A stretch of DNA of 64,000 bases from Pseudomonas frederiksbergensis (GCF_001952935.1 NZ_CP018319.1:3316501-3380500); one strand, 5' to 3'. Counted from the first letter of the stretch, positions 52,005 to 61,668 are shown. Made by a program: numbers and translations. The notes: generated by a model not told the origin, from the sequence alone.

Positions 52005-52403
52005 TTAGGCGCCGTCTTGGTCTTTCAAGTGCTCGAACAGGCCTTTTGGCATTTTCTTGCCATTTGCTTCGTAGTTGGCTTTCACGTTATCGAATGCCTC
52101 TTGCTCGTCGATGAAGCCGTCATGGTTGGTGTCGATCTTGTCGAAATTGGATTTCGGCGCAACTTTCTGGAATTCGGCACGGGATACCTTGCCGTCATCA
52201 TCCGTGTCGGTTTTTGCCATCGAGGCATCGCCACACTTGCCCTCGCCACATTTCCCTTCAGGAGTCTTCACGACCTGTTCGGCCGAGGCCAGCAGGTAGC
52301 CCTGAGTCAGTGGTTGCGCGGCGAACACAGAACCGGACAACATCATGCCTCCGGCCAAAACAGCGCCGAGAAAACCGATAGTGTTTTTGGTGGTACGGGA
52401 CAT
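52005..52403 (-). CDS. Exported EF-hand protein with tandem EGKCG motif (HvfA-like RiPP precursor candidate)
   Basis: The 132-residue product from the ATG at 52403 has a signal peptide ending near SVFAA (29) and a short segment QPLTQGYLLASAEQV. Two EGKCG units follow back to back at 49-53 and 54-58. Two canonical EF-hand loops come next: DTDDDGKVSRAE (66-77) and DTNHDGFIDEQE (91-102). A basic/aromatic tail ends it. EGKCG repeats are, as I recall, the modified core of HvfA-type metallophores, in which DUF692 and DUF2063 enzymes convert cysteines to copper-binding heterocycles. Those enzymes are not encoded within this window. Calcium binding by the EF-hands is very likely; copper binding or modification is inference. 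It has its own terminator and a REP doublet upstream. Confidence 0.85.
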   Translation of the reverse strand: MSRTTKNTIGFLGAVLAGGMMLSGSVFAAQPLTQGYLLASAEQVVKTPEGKCGEGKCGDASMAKTDTDDDGKVSRAEFQKVAPKSNFDKIDTNHDGFIDEQEAFDNVKANYEANGKKMPKGLFEHLKDQDGA

Positions 52404-52619
52404 TTCAATACTCCTGGGTTGCACGACACAACCGTTCGATAAAGGACGCCACGCAAGTGCGGCGATAACCGTAGCTGGCGGTAGCCTTGCTCGGGAGTGG
52501 CCATTTAGCGGGCGTGGTGTATCGCTACTGTGTCGCGCAAGGGGGAGTTTGTATGCGAAGGGGAAGAAACGGCGGGGGAGATACAGTGAGACACAGATCT
52601 ACAAGGTAATGAATAACAA

Positions 52620-52709
52620 TGTGGGAGCGGGCTTGCTCGCGAAGGGGGCATAACATTCAACATCTCTATTGACTGTCATACCGCCTTCGCGAGCAAGCCC
52701 GCTCCCACA
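52620..52709. repeat. REP doublet (REPIN), GGGCTTGCTCGC family
   Basis: TGTGGGAGCGGGCTTGCTCGCGAA and its complement in inverted orientation. The arms match 8040-8132 and 33726-33815. It lies between the EF-hand gene and ndh. Confidence 0.9.
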
Positions 52710-52719
52710 GTGGATTGTG

Positions 52720-54018
52720 TTAGTGAAGTTTGAGCCGTGGCTCAGTCCCGCGCCCGATCTTGCTCCCCAACATCAACATCGCCGTACGAAACGCGCCATA
52801 CAACGCCATCTGGTGCATGCGATACAGCGACACGTAAAACATCCGCGCCAGCCAGCCTTCAAGCATCACGCTGCCGGTGAGGTTGCCCATCAAGTTACCC
52901 ACAGCCGAAAAACGCGACAGCGAGATCAGTGAGCCGTAGTCGGTGTATTTGTACGCCGGCAGAGATTTGCCTTCGATTCGCAGCTTCAGCGATTTGGCCA
53001 GCAACGAAGCTTGCTGATGCGCAGCCTGGGCGCGCGGCGGCACATTGCGATCGGTGCCCGGCTGCGGGCACGCCGCGCAGTCACCGAAGGCGAAGATGTT
53101 CTCGTCGCGGGTGGTTTGCAGGGTCGGCAGCACCTGCAGCTGATTGATCCGGTTGGTTTCCAGGCCATCGATGTCCTTGAGGAAACCCGGTGCACGAATC
53201 CCGGCCGCCCAGACTTTCAGGCTGGCGTTGATGACTTTGCCATCGGCGGTAATCAGGCTGTCGGCCGTCACTTCACTGACGGCGGCATTGGTCATGACGT
53301 TGACCCCGAGTTTCTCCAGGGTTTTATGCACAGGGCCGCCGATACGTTCCGGCAGCGCTGGCAGTACCCGCGGCCCGGCTTCGATCAAGGTGATGTGCAT
53401 GTTCTCCGGTTTGATCCGGTCCAGGCCGTAAGCCGCGAGTTCGTGGGCGGCGTTGTGCAGTTCGGCGGCCAGTTCGACCCCGGTGGCACCGGCGCCGACG
53501 ATGGCCACGCTGATCTGCTCGACCTTGTCGGTCTGTCCGGCGTGTGCTCGCAGGTAGTGGTTGAGCAATTGCTGGTGGAAGCGCTCGGCCTGTTTGCGGG
53601 TGTCGAGGAACAGGCAGTGTTGCGCCGCGCCCTGTGTCCCGAAATCGTTGGTGGTGCTACCGACCGCGATCACCAGCGAGTCGTAACCCACTTCGCGCGC
53701 CGGGACCAGTTCAATGCCGGCTTCGTCGTAGGTAGCGGCCAGCTGGATTTTTTTCTGTGCGCGATCAAGCCCGCTCATGCGCCCCAGCTGGAACTCGAAG
53801 TGGTTCCATTTTGCCTGGGCAACATAGTTGAGTTCGTCTTCGGAAGAGTTCAGGGAGCCTGCCGCCACTTCGTGTAACAGCGGTTTCCAGATGTGGGTCA
53901 GGTTCGCGTCGACCAGCATTACACTGGCCGTGCCGCGCTTGCCCAGAGTCTTACCCAGACGGGTAGCCAACTCCAGACCGCCGGCGCCGCCGCCAACGAT
54001 GACAATACGATGAGTCAT
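52720..54018 (-). CDS. ndh: Type II NADH dehydrogenase
   Basis: The 432-residue flavoprotein has an FAD site IVIVGGGAGGLELATRLG at its N-terminus, an NADH site VAIVGAGATGVELAAEL (about 165-181) and IFAFGDCAAC near 300. C-terminal segments near 360-420 match NDH-2 membrane-anchoring helices. It passes electrons from NADH to ubiquinone without pumping protons. The ATG at 54018 is preferred to a TTG five codons upstream. Confidence 0.93.
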   Translation of the reverse strand: MTHRIVIVGGGAGGLELATRLGKTLGKRGTASVMLVDANLTHIWKPLLHEVAAGSLNSSEDELNYVAQAKWNHFEFQLGRMSGLDRAQKKIQLAATYDEAGIELVPAREVGYDSLVIAVGSTTNDFGTQGAAQHCLFLDTRKQAERFHQQLLNHYLRAHAGQTDKVEQISVAIVGAGATGVELAAELHNAAHELAAYGLDRIKPENMHITLIEAGPRVLPALPERIGGPVHKTLEKLGVNVMTNAAVSEVTADSLITADGKVINASLKVWAAGIRAPGFLKDIDGLETNRINQLQVLPTLQTTRDENIFAFGDCAACPQPGTDRNVPPRAQAAHQQASLLAKSLKLRIEGKSLPAYKYTDYGSLISLSRFSAVGNLMGNLTGSVMLEGWLARMFYVSLYRMHQMALYGAFRTAMLMLGSKIGRGTEPRLKLH

Positions 54019-54078
54019 GGGGATATCTCGCAAGGCTAAAAGAAATCGGTGCAGTCAACCGAGCGAGCGCGATGCAGC

Positions 54079-54252
54079 TCATAGCGTCAGGTAACTGATA
54101 AGTCGGCTCAACAGGCCTAAACCAATGGTCACTGCCAACACCACCACCAGGAGCATCCACGGCCGGAAAGGCCGGCGCTCGACTTGGTGCTGGGACAGTT
54201 GCAGGTACTCTTCGACATGCTTTTGGTCGTCGGGGTTCAGGCGGCTGGTCAT
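54079..54252 (-). CDS. DUF3094 family small membrane protein
   Basis: A 57-residue frame beginning MTSRLNPDDQKHVEEYLQLS. It has a basic stretch QVERRPFRPW and one C-terminal membrane helix (WMLLVVVLAVTIGLGLLS). The sequence matches the DUF3094 family of Pseudomonas, which sits beside ndh in other species. It was found by reading the minus strand; it is too short for most gene callers. Confidence 0.8.
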   Translation of the reverse strand: MTSRLNPDDQKHVEEYLQLSQHQVERRPFRPWMLLVVVLAVTIGLGLLSRLISYLTL

Positions 54253-54306
54253 ATTGGGCCTCGTCAGGGGTAGACGTAGCTGAATGTGTAGAAGCTACAG
54301 GCTGAT

Positions 54307-54834
54307 TTAACGAACGTTGAACGGAGCATAGCCGCTGTCAGGAACGGGCTCGACGCTCACCGTATCGTCCAGGCGAATGATTCCACTTTGTAACACCCGG
54401 GCGGTGATTCCGCCATGTCCGCGAACGGCCTGAAAGGTCCCGGGACCGAGGTTGTTCTCGAGACGGGCGCAGGGTTGGCACCAGCCAGTGGTTTCGAAAA
54501 TCGCCTGGCCAATCCTGAAGCGCCGACCCTTGAGACTGAAGAGATTGATGCCGCTGATAACGAGGTTGCGTCGCAAATCATTAGGTAATACCGGTTTATC
54601 TTCCGGCCGGCCCATCAGTGAGTTGATCACCGCCAGATGCTCCCATTGGATCAGCGTCACTTGCCGTGCATTGCGTACGCCGGGACGTGCGTGATCACCG
54701 GTCAATCCGGCTTCGAGCCGCGCCTCCACGGCATCGAGTTCGATCATTTGAGAACGTGATTGCGGCCGCACGCCGATCCAGCGAACGCGACCGGTTTGCG
54801 GCACTTCGGCAATCAGTTCCTGCAATGGACTCAC
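54307..54834 (-). CDS. MOSC-domain protein
   Basis: The 175-residue protein is a stand-alone MOSC domain, with GDHARPGVRNARQVTLIQWEHL, NLVISGINLFSLKG and the conserved cysteine region GWCQPCARLE. MOSC proteins handle sulfur for the molybdenum cofactor or act on N-hydroxylated compounds; the exact substrate is unknown. It starts with GTG at 54834, overlapping the stop of the DUF1780 gene (GTGA), so the two are translationally coupled. Confidence 0.85.
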   Translation of the reverse strand: MSPLQELIAEVPQTGRVRWIGVRPQSRSQMIELDAVEARLEAGLTGDHARPGVRNARQVTLIQWEHLAVINSLMGRPEDKPVLPNDLRRNLVISGINLFSLKGRRFRIGQAIFETTGWCQPCARLENNLGPGTFQAVRGHGGITARVLQSGIIRLDDTVSVEPVPDSGYAPFNVR

Positions 54835-55457
54835 AGGCTGATCCCGACGTCGAAAACAATGCTGCGACCCAGGTTGCTGCGCAGAAAGTCCGGGGCATCC
54901 GGGTGAGCGAACAGCACACGGGCGAAGGTCGGGCCGACCAGCGACAACGAGCGCCAGCCTTGGCGCAGGTATTCGGTTGGTGGCGGGAAATGGCTGTTGA
55001 GGTCCAGCACTTCGCGCTTGAGGCTGGCGAAGGCGATGATGTCCAGTTCGCCCAGGTCCATGCCGCGTTCTTTGTAGTTGTGGGCTTTTTTGCGCAAGGT
55101 TGGCGCGAGCCTGAGCAAGAACTCATTGGCCGGAATGCGCCGGGGCTTGGCCTCGCGGCGCACCAGCGAACTCAGGGAAAACGCACTGCGCCGGCGTTGC
55201 AGCTCATCGCGCCATTCGTCGTTGAGGCGTCGGCCCTCATCGAGCACGAAAAACACTTCGAAACTGGCGTCACGAAAAAGCACGTCCGGCGGCTCCCCGG
55301 CCGGGGCGAATTCGTCGGCGCGATAGGGAATGTTCAGGCCTTGCAGCAGGCGCTGGCAGACCCAACGCTCACGCTCCCATTTGCGGGCATTGGACAGGAA
55401 CGCGTTGGCTTGCTCGGCCGCAATGGTCAGCAGGCGTAAATAATCTGAGTCATCCAT
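54831..55457 (-). CDS. DUF1780 family protein
   Basis: The 208-residue soluble protein starts at 55457 (MDDSDYLRLLTIAAEQANAFLSN). It has the DUF1780 text RKWERERWVCQRLLQGLNIPYR and a C-terminal NLGRSIVFDVGISL. The fold resembles PD-(D/E)XK endonuclease-like proteins in outline (EVFFVLDEGRRLNDEW), but catalytic residues cannot be confirmed by eye. An in-frame extension to 55499 lacks a ribosome site. It is the first gene of a two-gene unit with the MOSC protein. Confidence 0.8.
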   Translation of the reverse strand: MDDSDYLRLLTIAAEQANAFLSNARKWERERWVCQRLLQGLNIPYRADEFAPAGEPPDVLFRDASFEVFFVLDEGRRLNDEWRDELQRRRSAFSLSSLVRREAKPRRIPANEFLLRLAPTLRKKAHNYKERGMDLGELDIIAFASLKREVLDLNSHFPPPTEYLRQGWRSLSLVGPTFARVLFAHPDAPDFLRSNLGRSIVFDVGISL

Positions 55458-55710
55458 AAGCCCAAGCTTAGCGTTCAAATGTGATCGCAAAAAAGACAAT
55501 TTGTCGTAGAGGGCAAAGTCTGCCCGATCTTCGTCGCGCTATTGCCGGCCTCAATCCTGATTCAGCGCCTGTTTCAGGGCATTGCACAAAACGGATAGCG
55601 ATCTGCGCAAAGCGGATATTGCCCCGCGCCTGGCGCCTCTACCCTCGGCTGTACGGACGTTAGCCGTGTTGCCGACGCTCTTAAAAAAATAACAACAAGA
55701 GATAAATGCC

Positions 55711-57075
55711 ATGCGCAAGATCGACGTACATGCGGTTATCGACAACGCTCGATTCAACCGCTTTCACTGGATGGTGCTGTTCTGGTGTGCCCTGATCATC
55801 ATTTTTGACGGTTACGATTTGGTGATCTACGGCGTGGTGCTGCCGATGCTGATGAAAGAGTGGGGGCTCAGTCCTCTGCAAGCGGGCGCACTGGGCAGCT
55901 ATGCGTTGTTCGGCATGATGTTCGGCGCGCTGTTTTTCGGCCCGCTGTCGGACAGGATCGGTCGCAAAAAAGCCATCACGATCTGCGTGATGCTGTTCAG
56001 CGGTTTCACCGTGCTCAATGGTTTTGCCCGCAACCCCACCGAATTTGGTCTCTGCCGGTTCATTGCCGGGCTGGGCATTGGCGGGGTGATGCCCAACGTG
56101 GTGGCGCTGATGAACGAGTACGCGCCGAAGAAAATTCGCAGCACGCTGGTGGCGATCATGTTCAGCGGCTATTCGGTCGGCGGCATGCTCTCGGCGGGGC
56201 TCGGTATCGTGCTGATCCCGAGTTTTGGCTGGCAATCGGTGTTTTACGTAGCGGTGCTGCCGTTGCTGTTGTTGCCGTTGATCATGTACTTCCTGCCCGA
56301 GTCGGTGGGTTTCATGCTGCGCCAGGGGCGCAATGAAGAGGCGCGCAACGTCCTGCAGCGAATTGACCCGGCGTACGTCGCGCAAACCAGCGATCAGTTG
56401 CACATGAGTGAAGTGAAGGGCACTGGCACGCCGGTGTTGCAACTGTTTCGCGAAGGTCGTGCACTGCGCACGCTGATGTTGTGGCTGGCGTTTTTCTGCT
56501 GCTTGCTGATGGTCTACGCCTTGAGTTCCTGGCTGCCAAAACTGATGGCCAACGCCGGTTACAGCCTGGGCTCGAGTCTGTCGTTCCTGCTGGTGCTCAA
56601 CTTCGGTGCCATTTTCGGCGCGGTGGGCGGCGGTGTGCTGGGAGACAAACTCAACCTGCCGCGGGTGTTGGCGGTGTTCTTCGCCGTGGCTGCGGTGTCG
56701 ATCACCTTGCTGGGCTTCAACAGTCCGATGCCGCTGTTGTACCTGCTGATCGCCATTGCCGGCGCCACCACCATTGGCTCGCAGATTCTGTTGTACGCCT
56801 GCGCCGCGCAGTTCTACTCAATGACCATTCGCTCCACCGGTTTGGGCTGGGCCTCGGGCATCGGGCGCAACGGTGCCATCGTCGGACCGCTGCTGGGCGG
56901 TGCCTTGCTCGGGATCAGCCTGCCGCTGCAACTGAACTTCATGGCATTCGCCTTGCCCGGTGCGGTGGCCGCGATTGCCATGACCGTGTTCGCCATCAGC
57001 AGTCGGCGCAGTGCCCAACAAAAGTTGCCGGGTATCCATGGATCGCCTGACGGGGCTGTCGGCGAGGCTTCATGA
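55711..57075 (+). CDS. benK: Benzoate/aromatic acid:H+ symporter (MFS, AAHS family)
   Basis: The 454-residue transporter has 12 predicted helices and the AAHS signature DGYDLVIYGVVLP (33-45). The loop-2 motif GPLSDRIGRKKAI and the central linker (about 200-245) are as expected for the MFS. Similarity to BenK suggests benzoate as substrate, supported by the following benE and benF genes. AAGAG lies about 10 bases before the ATG. No benR or benABCD gene flanks it; upstream is the divergent DUF1780 gene across 253 bp. Confidence 0.88.
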   Translation: MRKIDVHAVIDNARFNRFHWMVLFWCALIIIFDGYDLVIYGVVLPMLMKEWGLSPLQAGALGSYALFGMMFGALFFGPLSDRIGRKKAITICVMLFSGFTVLNGFARNPTEFGLCRFIAGLGIGGVMPNVVALMNEYAPKKIRSTLVAIMFSGYSVGGMLSAGLGIVLIPSFGWQSVFYVAVLPLLLLPLIMYFLPESVGFMLRQGRNEEARNVLQRIDPAYVAQTSDQLHMSEVKGTGTPVLQLFREGRALRTLMLWLAFFCCLLMVYALSSWLPKLMANAGYSLGSSLSFLLVLNFGAIFGAVGGGVLGDKLNLPRVLAVFFAVAAVSITLLGFNSPMPLLYLLIAIAGATTIGSQILLYACAAQFYSMTIRSTGLGWASGIGRNGAIVGPLLGGALLGISLPLQLNFMAFALPGAVAAIAMTVFAISSRRSAQQKLPGIHGSPDGAVGEAS

Positions 57076-58292
57076 AAAGCTTATTCCAGGACTTTTCCCT
57101 GTCTGCGGCCGTGGCCGGATTTATCGCCACGGTGATTTCCTACGCAGGCCCGTTGGTGATCATCTTTCAGGCTGCCGAGACTGCGCACCTCTCGCGGGAG
57201 GTGCTGTCTTCCTGGGTTTGGGCGATTTCCATCGGCAGCGCCGTGCTCGGAATCGGTTTGAGCCTGCGTTACCGCGTGCCGGTGATCATCGCGTGGTCAG
57301 CGCCGGGTTCGGCGTTGCTGGTGGCGCTGTTGCCGGGGATCTCCATGCCGGAGGCAGTAGGCGCGTATCTGGTCAGCAGCCTGATTATCTTTCTGGTCGG
57401 AGTCTCGGGGGCGTTTGACCGGATCATCGGCAAACTGCCCGCGGCGATTGCGGCAGCGATGCTCGCGGGGATCCTGTTCAGCTTCGGCACCGGGTTGTTC
57501 GTCTCGTTGCAGGGCAAGCCGTTGCTGGTGCTGGCGATGTTCGCCACGTACCTGGTCTGCAAACGGCTGATACCGCGGTATGCGGTGTTGATGGTGCTGC
57601 TGGTGGGTTGCTCGATGGCTTTTCTCGCCGGTGATTTGCACAGCGAGGCGTTGGTGATCGGGTTGGCCACGCCGGTGTGGATCACACCGACGTTCAGCCT
57701 GAGCGCGACCCTGAATATCGCCTTGCCGCTGGTGATGGTGGCGCTGACCGGCCAGTTCGTTCCCGGCATGGCGGTGCTGCGCGCCAGCGGTTACCCAACG
57801 CCGGCCGGCCCGATCATCGCCAGCAGTGCGGTGGGCACGGCGCTGTTGGCGCCGTTCGGTTGCCATGGGCTGAATCTGGCAGCCATCACCGCGGCGATTT
57901 GTACCGGGCGCGAAGCCCATGAAGATCCCGGCAAACGCTATGTGGCCGGGGTTGTGGGCGGGCTGTGTTACCTGGTGCTGGGGATTTTCGGCGCCACCCT
58001 GGTTTCACTGTTTTCGGCGTTCCCCAAAGAACTGATCGCGGCCCTGGCCGGGCTGGCGCTGTTCGCCGCGATTGCCGGGGCGTTGGCCGGCGCAATGGCC
58101 GTGCCGAGTGATCGCGAAGCCGCGTTGGTGACTTTTCTGACCACCGCCTCGGGCATGTCGTTGTTGGGTTTGTCCGCTGCTTTTTGGGGGCTGATTTTCG
58201 GCATGGTCACCCACGTGTTGCTGAACGCCCGTCGTCCCGCTCCCCGCAGCAAATCCGCTGCGACTGAAGCACTTCAACCTGTCGATCAATAA
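57072..58292 (+). CDS. benE: Benzoate/H+ symporter, BenE family
   Basis: The 406-residue membrane protein has about 11-12 helices and the BenE family text [31 protein letters not shown] and [16 protein letters not shown]. It is a second type of inner-membrane benzoate importer, unrelated to MFS. It overlaps benK by 4 bp. Confidence 0.92.
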   Translation: MKSLFQDFSLSAAVAGFIATVISYAGPLVIIFQAAETAHLSREVLSSWVWAISIGSAVLGIGLSLRYRVPVIIAWSAPGSALLVALLPGISMPEAVGAYLVSSLIIFLVGVSGAFDRIIGKLPAAIAAAMLAGILFSFGTGLFVSLQGKPLLVLAMFATYLVCKRLIPRYAVLMVLLVGCSMAFLAGDLHSEALVIGLATPVWITPTFSLSATLNIALPLVMVALTGQFVPGMAVLRASGYPTPAGPIIASSAVGTALLAPFGCHGLNLAAITAAICTGREAHEDPGKRYVAGVVGGLCYLVLGIFGATLVSLFSAFPKELIAALAGLALFAAIAGALAGAMAVPSDREAALVTFLTTASGMSLLGLSAAFWGLIFGMVTHVLLNARRPAPRSKSAATEALQPVDQ

Positions 58293-58308
58293 AAACAAGA
58301 GAAAAACG

Positions 58309-59577
58309 ATGAAACAGATTCTTCCAACAACCGGTTCCGTGTTGTCCATGGCGGTCGTCTCCAGTTTCTCCGCCGGTGCGATGGCGGCCGAGGGCGGCTT
58401 CATCGAAGACACCACCGCCACCTTGCAAGCACGCAATTACTACTTCAGCCGGGACTTTTCCGACATCGTCGGGGCCAACCAACAATCGAAAGCCGAAGAG
58501 TGGGCGCAGGGCTTCATCCTCAACGTCAAATCCGGTTATACCCAAGGCCCCGTCGGATTTGGTGTGGATGTTATTGGCCTGCTCGGCCTCAAACTCGACA
58601 GCAGCCCGGACCGGGTCAACACCGGTTTGCTGCCGGTGCAGGATGACGGGCGCGCGGCGGATGATTACAGCCGTCTGGAAGGCGCGTTAAAAGTGCGATT
58701 CTCCAAAACCGAATTGAAGGTGGGTGAACTGCAACCGAACCTGCCGGTGCTGGCTTTCAGCGATATCCGTTTGCTGCCGCCCAGCTATCAGGGCGCGAGC
58801 GTCAGCTCGAACGAGATCAACGGCCTGACCGTACAAGGTGGCCACTTGAACTCGACCAGCCTGCGCAACGAGGCCGGCGACGAAAAGATGCAAGCCATGC
58901 TCGGTCATGTGCCGAAGCGTCAGGTCAGCAGTGATGGTTTCAACTTTGCTGGCGCCGATTACGCCTTCAACGATAAACGCAGCTCGGTCAGCGCCTGGTT
59001 CGGGCAGCTTGAGGATATCTACAACCAACGCTTTCTCGGCCTCAAGCACAGCGAGCCGTTCGGTAACTGGATCCTGGGCGCCAACCTTGGTTATTACGAT
59101 TCGCGCGAAGACGGCAAAAAGCTGCTGGGCAACATAGACAACCAGGCGTTTTTCTCCTTGCTGTCGGCCAAGCGTGGCGGGCACACGTTCTATGTCGGCT
59201 ATCAGGGCATGTACGGCGACAGCGCCTTCCCGCGAGTGTTTGCCAACATCAGCCCTCTGGGTAACGAAGTGCCAACCTACGAGTTCGCCTACACCGATGA
59301 GCGCTCCTGGCAGGTGCGTTACGACTACGATTTCGCCGCCCTCGGCGTGCCGGGGCTGACCAGCACCGTGCGCTACATCACCGGCAACAATGTCGATACC
59401 GGCAAAGGGTTCGAGGGCAAGGACCGCGAGCGCGATCTGGACATCGGCTATGTGCTGCAGAGCGGCAGCCTCAAAGGCCTCGGGATCCGTGTGCGCAACG
59501 CGATGGCGCGTTCCAACTACCGTAGCGATATCGACGAAAACCGCTTGATCCTCAGCTACACCTGGACGCTGCTATAA
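58309..59577 (+). CDS. benF: OprD-family outer-membrane porin, BenF-like
   Basis: The 422-residue protein has a signal peptide ending SAGAMA and the OprD opening [22 protein letters not shown], then 16-18 alternating amphipathic strands, ending in SYTWTLL. OprD-family porins take up small carboxylates or basic amino acids. Operon context, 16 bp after benE, points to benzoate. The loop basic ladder can be seen (arginines and lysines around 100-330). No terminator of the usual form follows; a REP element does. Confidence 0.88.
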   Translation: MKQILPTTGSVLSMAVVSSFSAGAMAAEGGFIEDTTATLQARNYYFSRDFSDIVGANQQSKAEEWAQGFILNVKSGYTQGPVGFGVDVIGLLGLKLDSSPDRVNTGLLPVQDDGRAADDYSRLEGALKVRFSKTELKVGELQPNLPVLAFSDIRLLPPSYQGASVSSNEINGLTVQGGHLNSTSLRNEAGDEKMQAMLGHVPKRQVSSDGFNFAGADYAFNDKRSSVSAWFGQLEDIYNQRFLGLKHSEPFGNWILGANLGYYDSREDGKKLLGNIDNQAFFSLLSAKRGGHTFYVGYQGMYGDSAFPRVFANISPLGNEVPTYEFAYTDERSWQVRYDYDFAALGVPGLTSTVRYITGNNVDTGKGFEGKDRERDLDIGYVLQSGSLKGLGIRVRNAMARSNYRSDIDENRLILSYTWTLL

Positions 59578-60039
59578 GAGCCAGATCAACAGCTCCCGAC
59601 ACCCACTGATCGTTCCCACGCTCTGCGTGGGAATGCATCCCGTGACGCTCCGCGTCACCCCTGCGCAGGACTCGAGCCTTGTGTCGACAGCGGAACGCGG
59701 AGCGTCCCCGGCGGCATTCCCACGCAGAGCGTGGGAACGATCAACACGCGCAGGCGTTGAGGAAACAGGCCGGCCGGTAGGCCGCCTCGCTTTGCTTTTG
59801 CGGTGTACGCCCCATTGAGAGGCCAAGCGCAGGTTCTGCGCAGTGGGCAACCCGGCACGGATGCCCCCCCAACCTTAAGTGACTTTCTCAAAGCCGAACT
59901 ACCCAAGCTGTTCGCTGAACACGAGGCGGTGATGAACGATCCACGGCATTGGACCTGAAGTGCCGGTTACGTCATCCCCATCCAGTTCGGCAGGACCAGA
60001 AACGCATTGGCTCGGCGGACAAGAGGTGTCCAGACAGGG
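59578..60039. other. Intergenic region after benF
   Basis: This 462-bp spacer holds the composite repeat at 59608-59743, then a G/C-rich stretch (59747-59866) of a kind that recurs in fluorescent Pseudomonas genomes. An open stretch that reads TLSDFLKAELPKLFAEHEAV before the stop at 59956-59958 follows. The last part looks like the tail of a decayed gene with no beginning left. No intact gene is visible. Confidence 0.6.
59608..59743. repeat. Composite inverted repeat element, GTTCCCACGC family
   Basis: Outer arms TGATCGTTCCCACGC...GCGTGGGAACGATCA with nested CGTGACGCTCCGCGTCAC and GCGGAGCGTCC, as at 16173-16283 but with a longer centre (about 25 bp more). The two elements share arms and inner pair, so they are copies of one mobile family. 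Confidence 0.9.
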
Positions 60040-61494
60040 CTAGTACTTCCAGAAAACCGGGATGAACAGCACCAGAACGGTGAGGATTTCCAGTCTTCCC
60101 AGCAGCATGCCAAAGGTCAGCAGCCATTTGGCGGCATCGGGCAGTGTGGAGAAGTTGCCTGCCGGGCCAATGATCGAACCAAGGCCCGGTCCCACGTTGC
60201 AGACCGCGGTAGCCGCGCCACTCAATGCCGTGGTCCAGTCCAGGCCGATGAGCGCCAACCCCATGGCGATGGCCCCGATGGTGATGGTGAAAAAGAATGA
60301 AAACGTCAGGAGTGAGCGGGCGATATCTTCATCGATCGGGCGATTGTTGTATTTCTTCTGGATGACGGCGCGAGGATGAATCAGTTGTTTCAGGCTGCCC
60401 ATGAGCAAGGCGCCAGCCACTTGAAAACGGAAGATTTTAAGACCGCCGGCAGTGGAGCCGGAGCAGCCGCCGACAAAGGTCAGATAAAAAAACAGCAACA
60501 CGGAGAAGCTGCCCCATAACGTGTAATCCCCTAGCGCCACGCCGGTCGTCGTGACCACCGACGTCACGTTGACCGCCACGATCCGAAACGCGTCCCACCA
60601 GCCGTACTCGCTGTTCAAGCACAGCCAGGTGCCGAACAGCAGCCAGGTGATGAGCAAAAAACCAATGAAGCCGCGTACCTGATGATCGTTGAACAAGGCC
60701 TGTTTGTTTCCGCGCACCATGCTCACATACAGGGCAAAAGGCAGGCTGCCCAAAATCATGACAACCACCGACACCCAATGAATGGCCGGTTGCGTCCAGT
60801 GCGCCAGAGAAGCATCGGAGGTGGAAAAACCTCCTGTGGAAATCAACGCCATTGCATGATTGACGGCTTCGAACGGCGTCATTCCGGCTATCCACAGGGC
60901 CAGCGTGGAAACAGCGGTAAGCCCGACATACAGCCCCAGAATATATTTGGCGGCGACATGGGAGCGAGGTGTGACCTTCTCCGACCAGTCGGATGATTCG
61001 GTCTGGAACAGGCGCATCCCCCCGACCCGCAATAGCGGCAGGATGGCCACGGCCATGCCGATGAAGCCGATTCCGCCCAGCCAATGCAGCATTGAACGCC
61101 AAATCAGCAATCCGGGAGAGGCAGTGTCCAGGCCGGTCAGAATGGTCGATCCGGTGGTGGTGATACCGGACATCGTTTCAAAAAACGCGTCGGTGTAGCT
61201 GATTTGCTGGATAAAGACCATGGGTAACGCGGCAAACATGCAAACGACCACCCAACTGGCCGTGGTCAGCATGTACATATCGCGGGGACGCAACTGAGCG
61301 TTTTCAGGACGTCCCTTGTTAATCAGCAGCAGCCCGGACACCATCGTGATCACAATTGACCACCCAAAGGCTGACATCTCATCGTTGCGTTCGTAGATCA
61401 CCAGCGTGAGCAGCGGTATCGCCATACTCACTGCGAGCGTGATCAGAAAAATACCCAGGATGAAACCGATAAACCGCAAAACCGCAATGGACAT
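60040..61494 (-). CDS. trkH: TrkH family potassium uptake protein
   Basis: The 484-residue protein shows the four-fold M1-P-M2 layout of TrkH with filter segments MSGITTTGSTI, STGGFSTSD, VVTTTGVAL and CNVGPGLG, and about ten membrane helices. It is the channel subunit for K+ uptake and needs the cytosolic TrkA, which is not in this window. The gene stands alone; the ATG at 61494 has a weak ribosome site. Confidence 0.93.
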   Translation of the reverse strand: MSIAVLRFIGFILGIFLITLAVSMAIPLLTLVIYERNDEMSAFGWSIVITMVSGLLLINKGRPENAQLRPRDMYMLTTASWVVVCMFAALPMVFIQQISYTDAFFETMSGITTTGSTILTGLDTASPGLLIWRSMLHWLGGIGFIGMAVAILPLLRVGGMRLFQTESSDWSEKVTPRSHVAAKYILGLYVGLTAVSTLALWIAGMTPFEAVNHAMALISTGGFSTSDASLAHWTQPAIHWVSVVVMILGSLPFALYVSMVRGNKQALFNDHQVRGFIGFLLITWLLFGTWLCLNSEYGWWDAFRIVAVNVTSVVTTTGVALGDYTLWGSFSVLLFFYLTFVGGCSGSTAGGLKIFRFQVAGALLMGSLKQLIHPRAVIQKKYNNRPIDEDIARSLLTFSFFFTITIGAIAMGLALIGLDWTTALSGAATAVCNVGPGLGSIIGPAGNFSTLPDAAKWLLTFGMLLGRLEILTVLVLFIPVFWKY

Positions 61495-61668
61495 AGATAA
61501 CGCCTGTCTTGTTAGCGCCGCGCAGTATCGACCGGCTTGCCATTTTGTCTCGTAAAGTTTGCGTAACTTTTTTCTTTCCCTGGATTCTCTGCGCGCCCGG
61601 CTGGAAGTGCGATACGGCCAGTCATAAACGCCGGTATAGACTCATAGCTATCACGACGGGAGAGACGC

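Noticed and set aside
51893..54300. Maturation genes (DUF692, DUF2063) near the EGKCG protein
   Set aside because: All frames between the tRNAs and the MOSC gene were read; only ndh and a DUF3094 protein are present. The association must be sought elsewhere in the genome.
59608..59743. Possible CRISPR-like repeat array
   Set aside because: The repeats are inverted, not direct, occur as one unit, and have no regular spacers or cas genes nearby. They belong to a REP-like family found at two other sites in the window.
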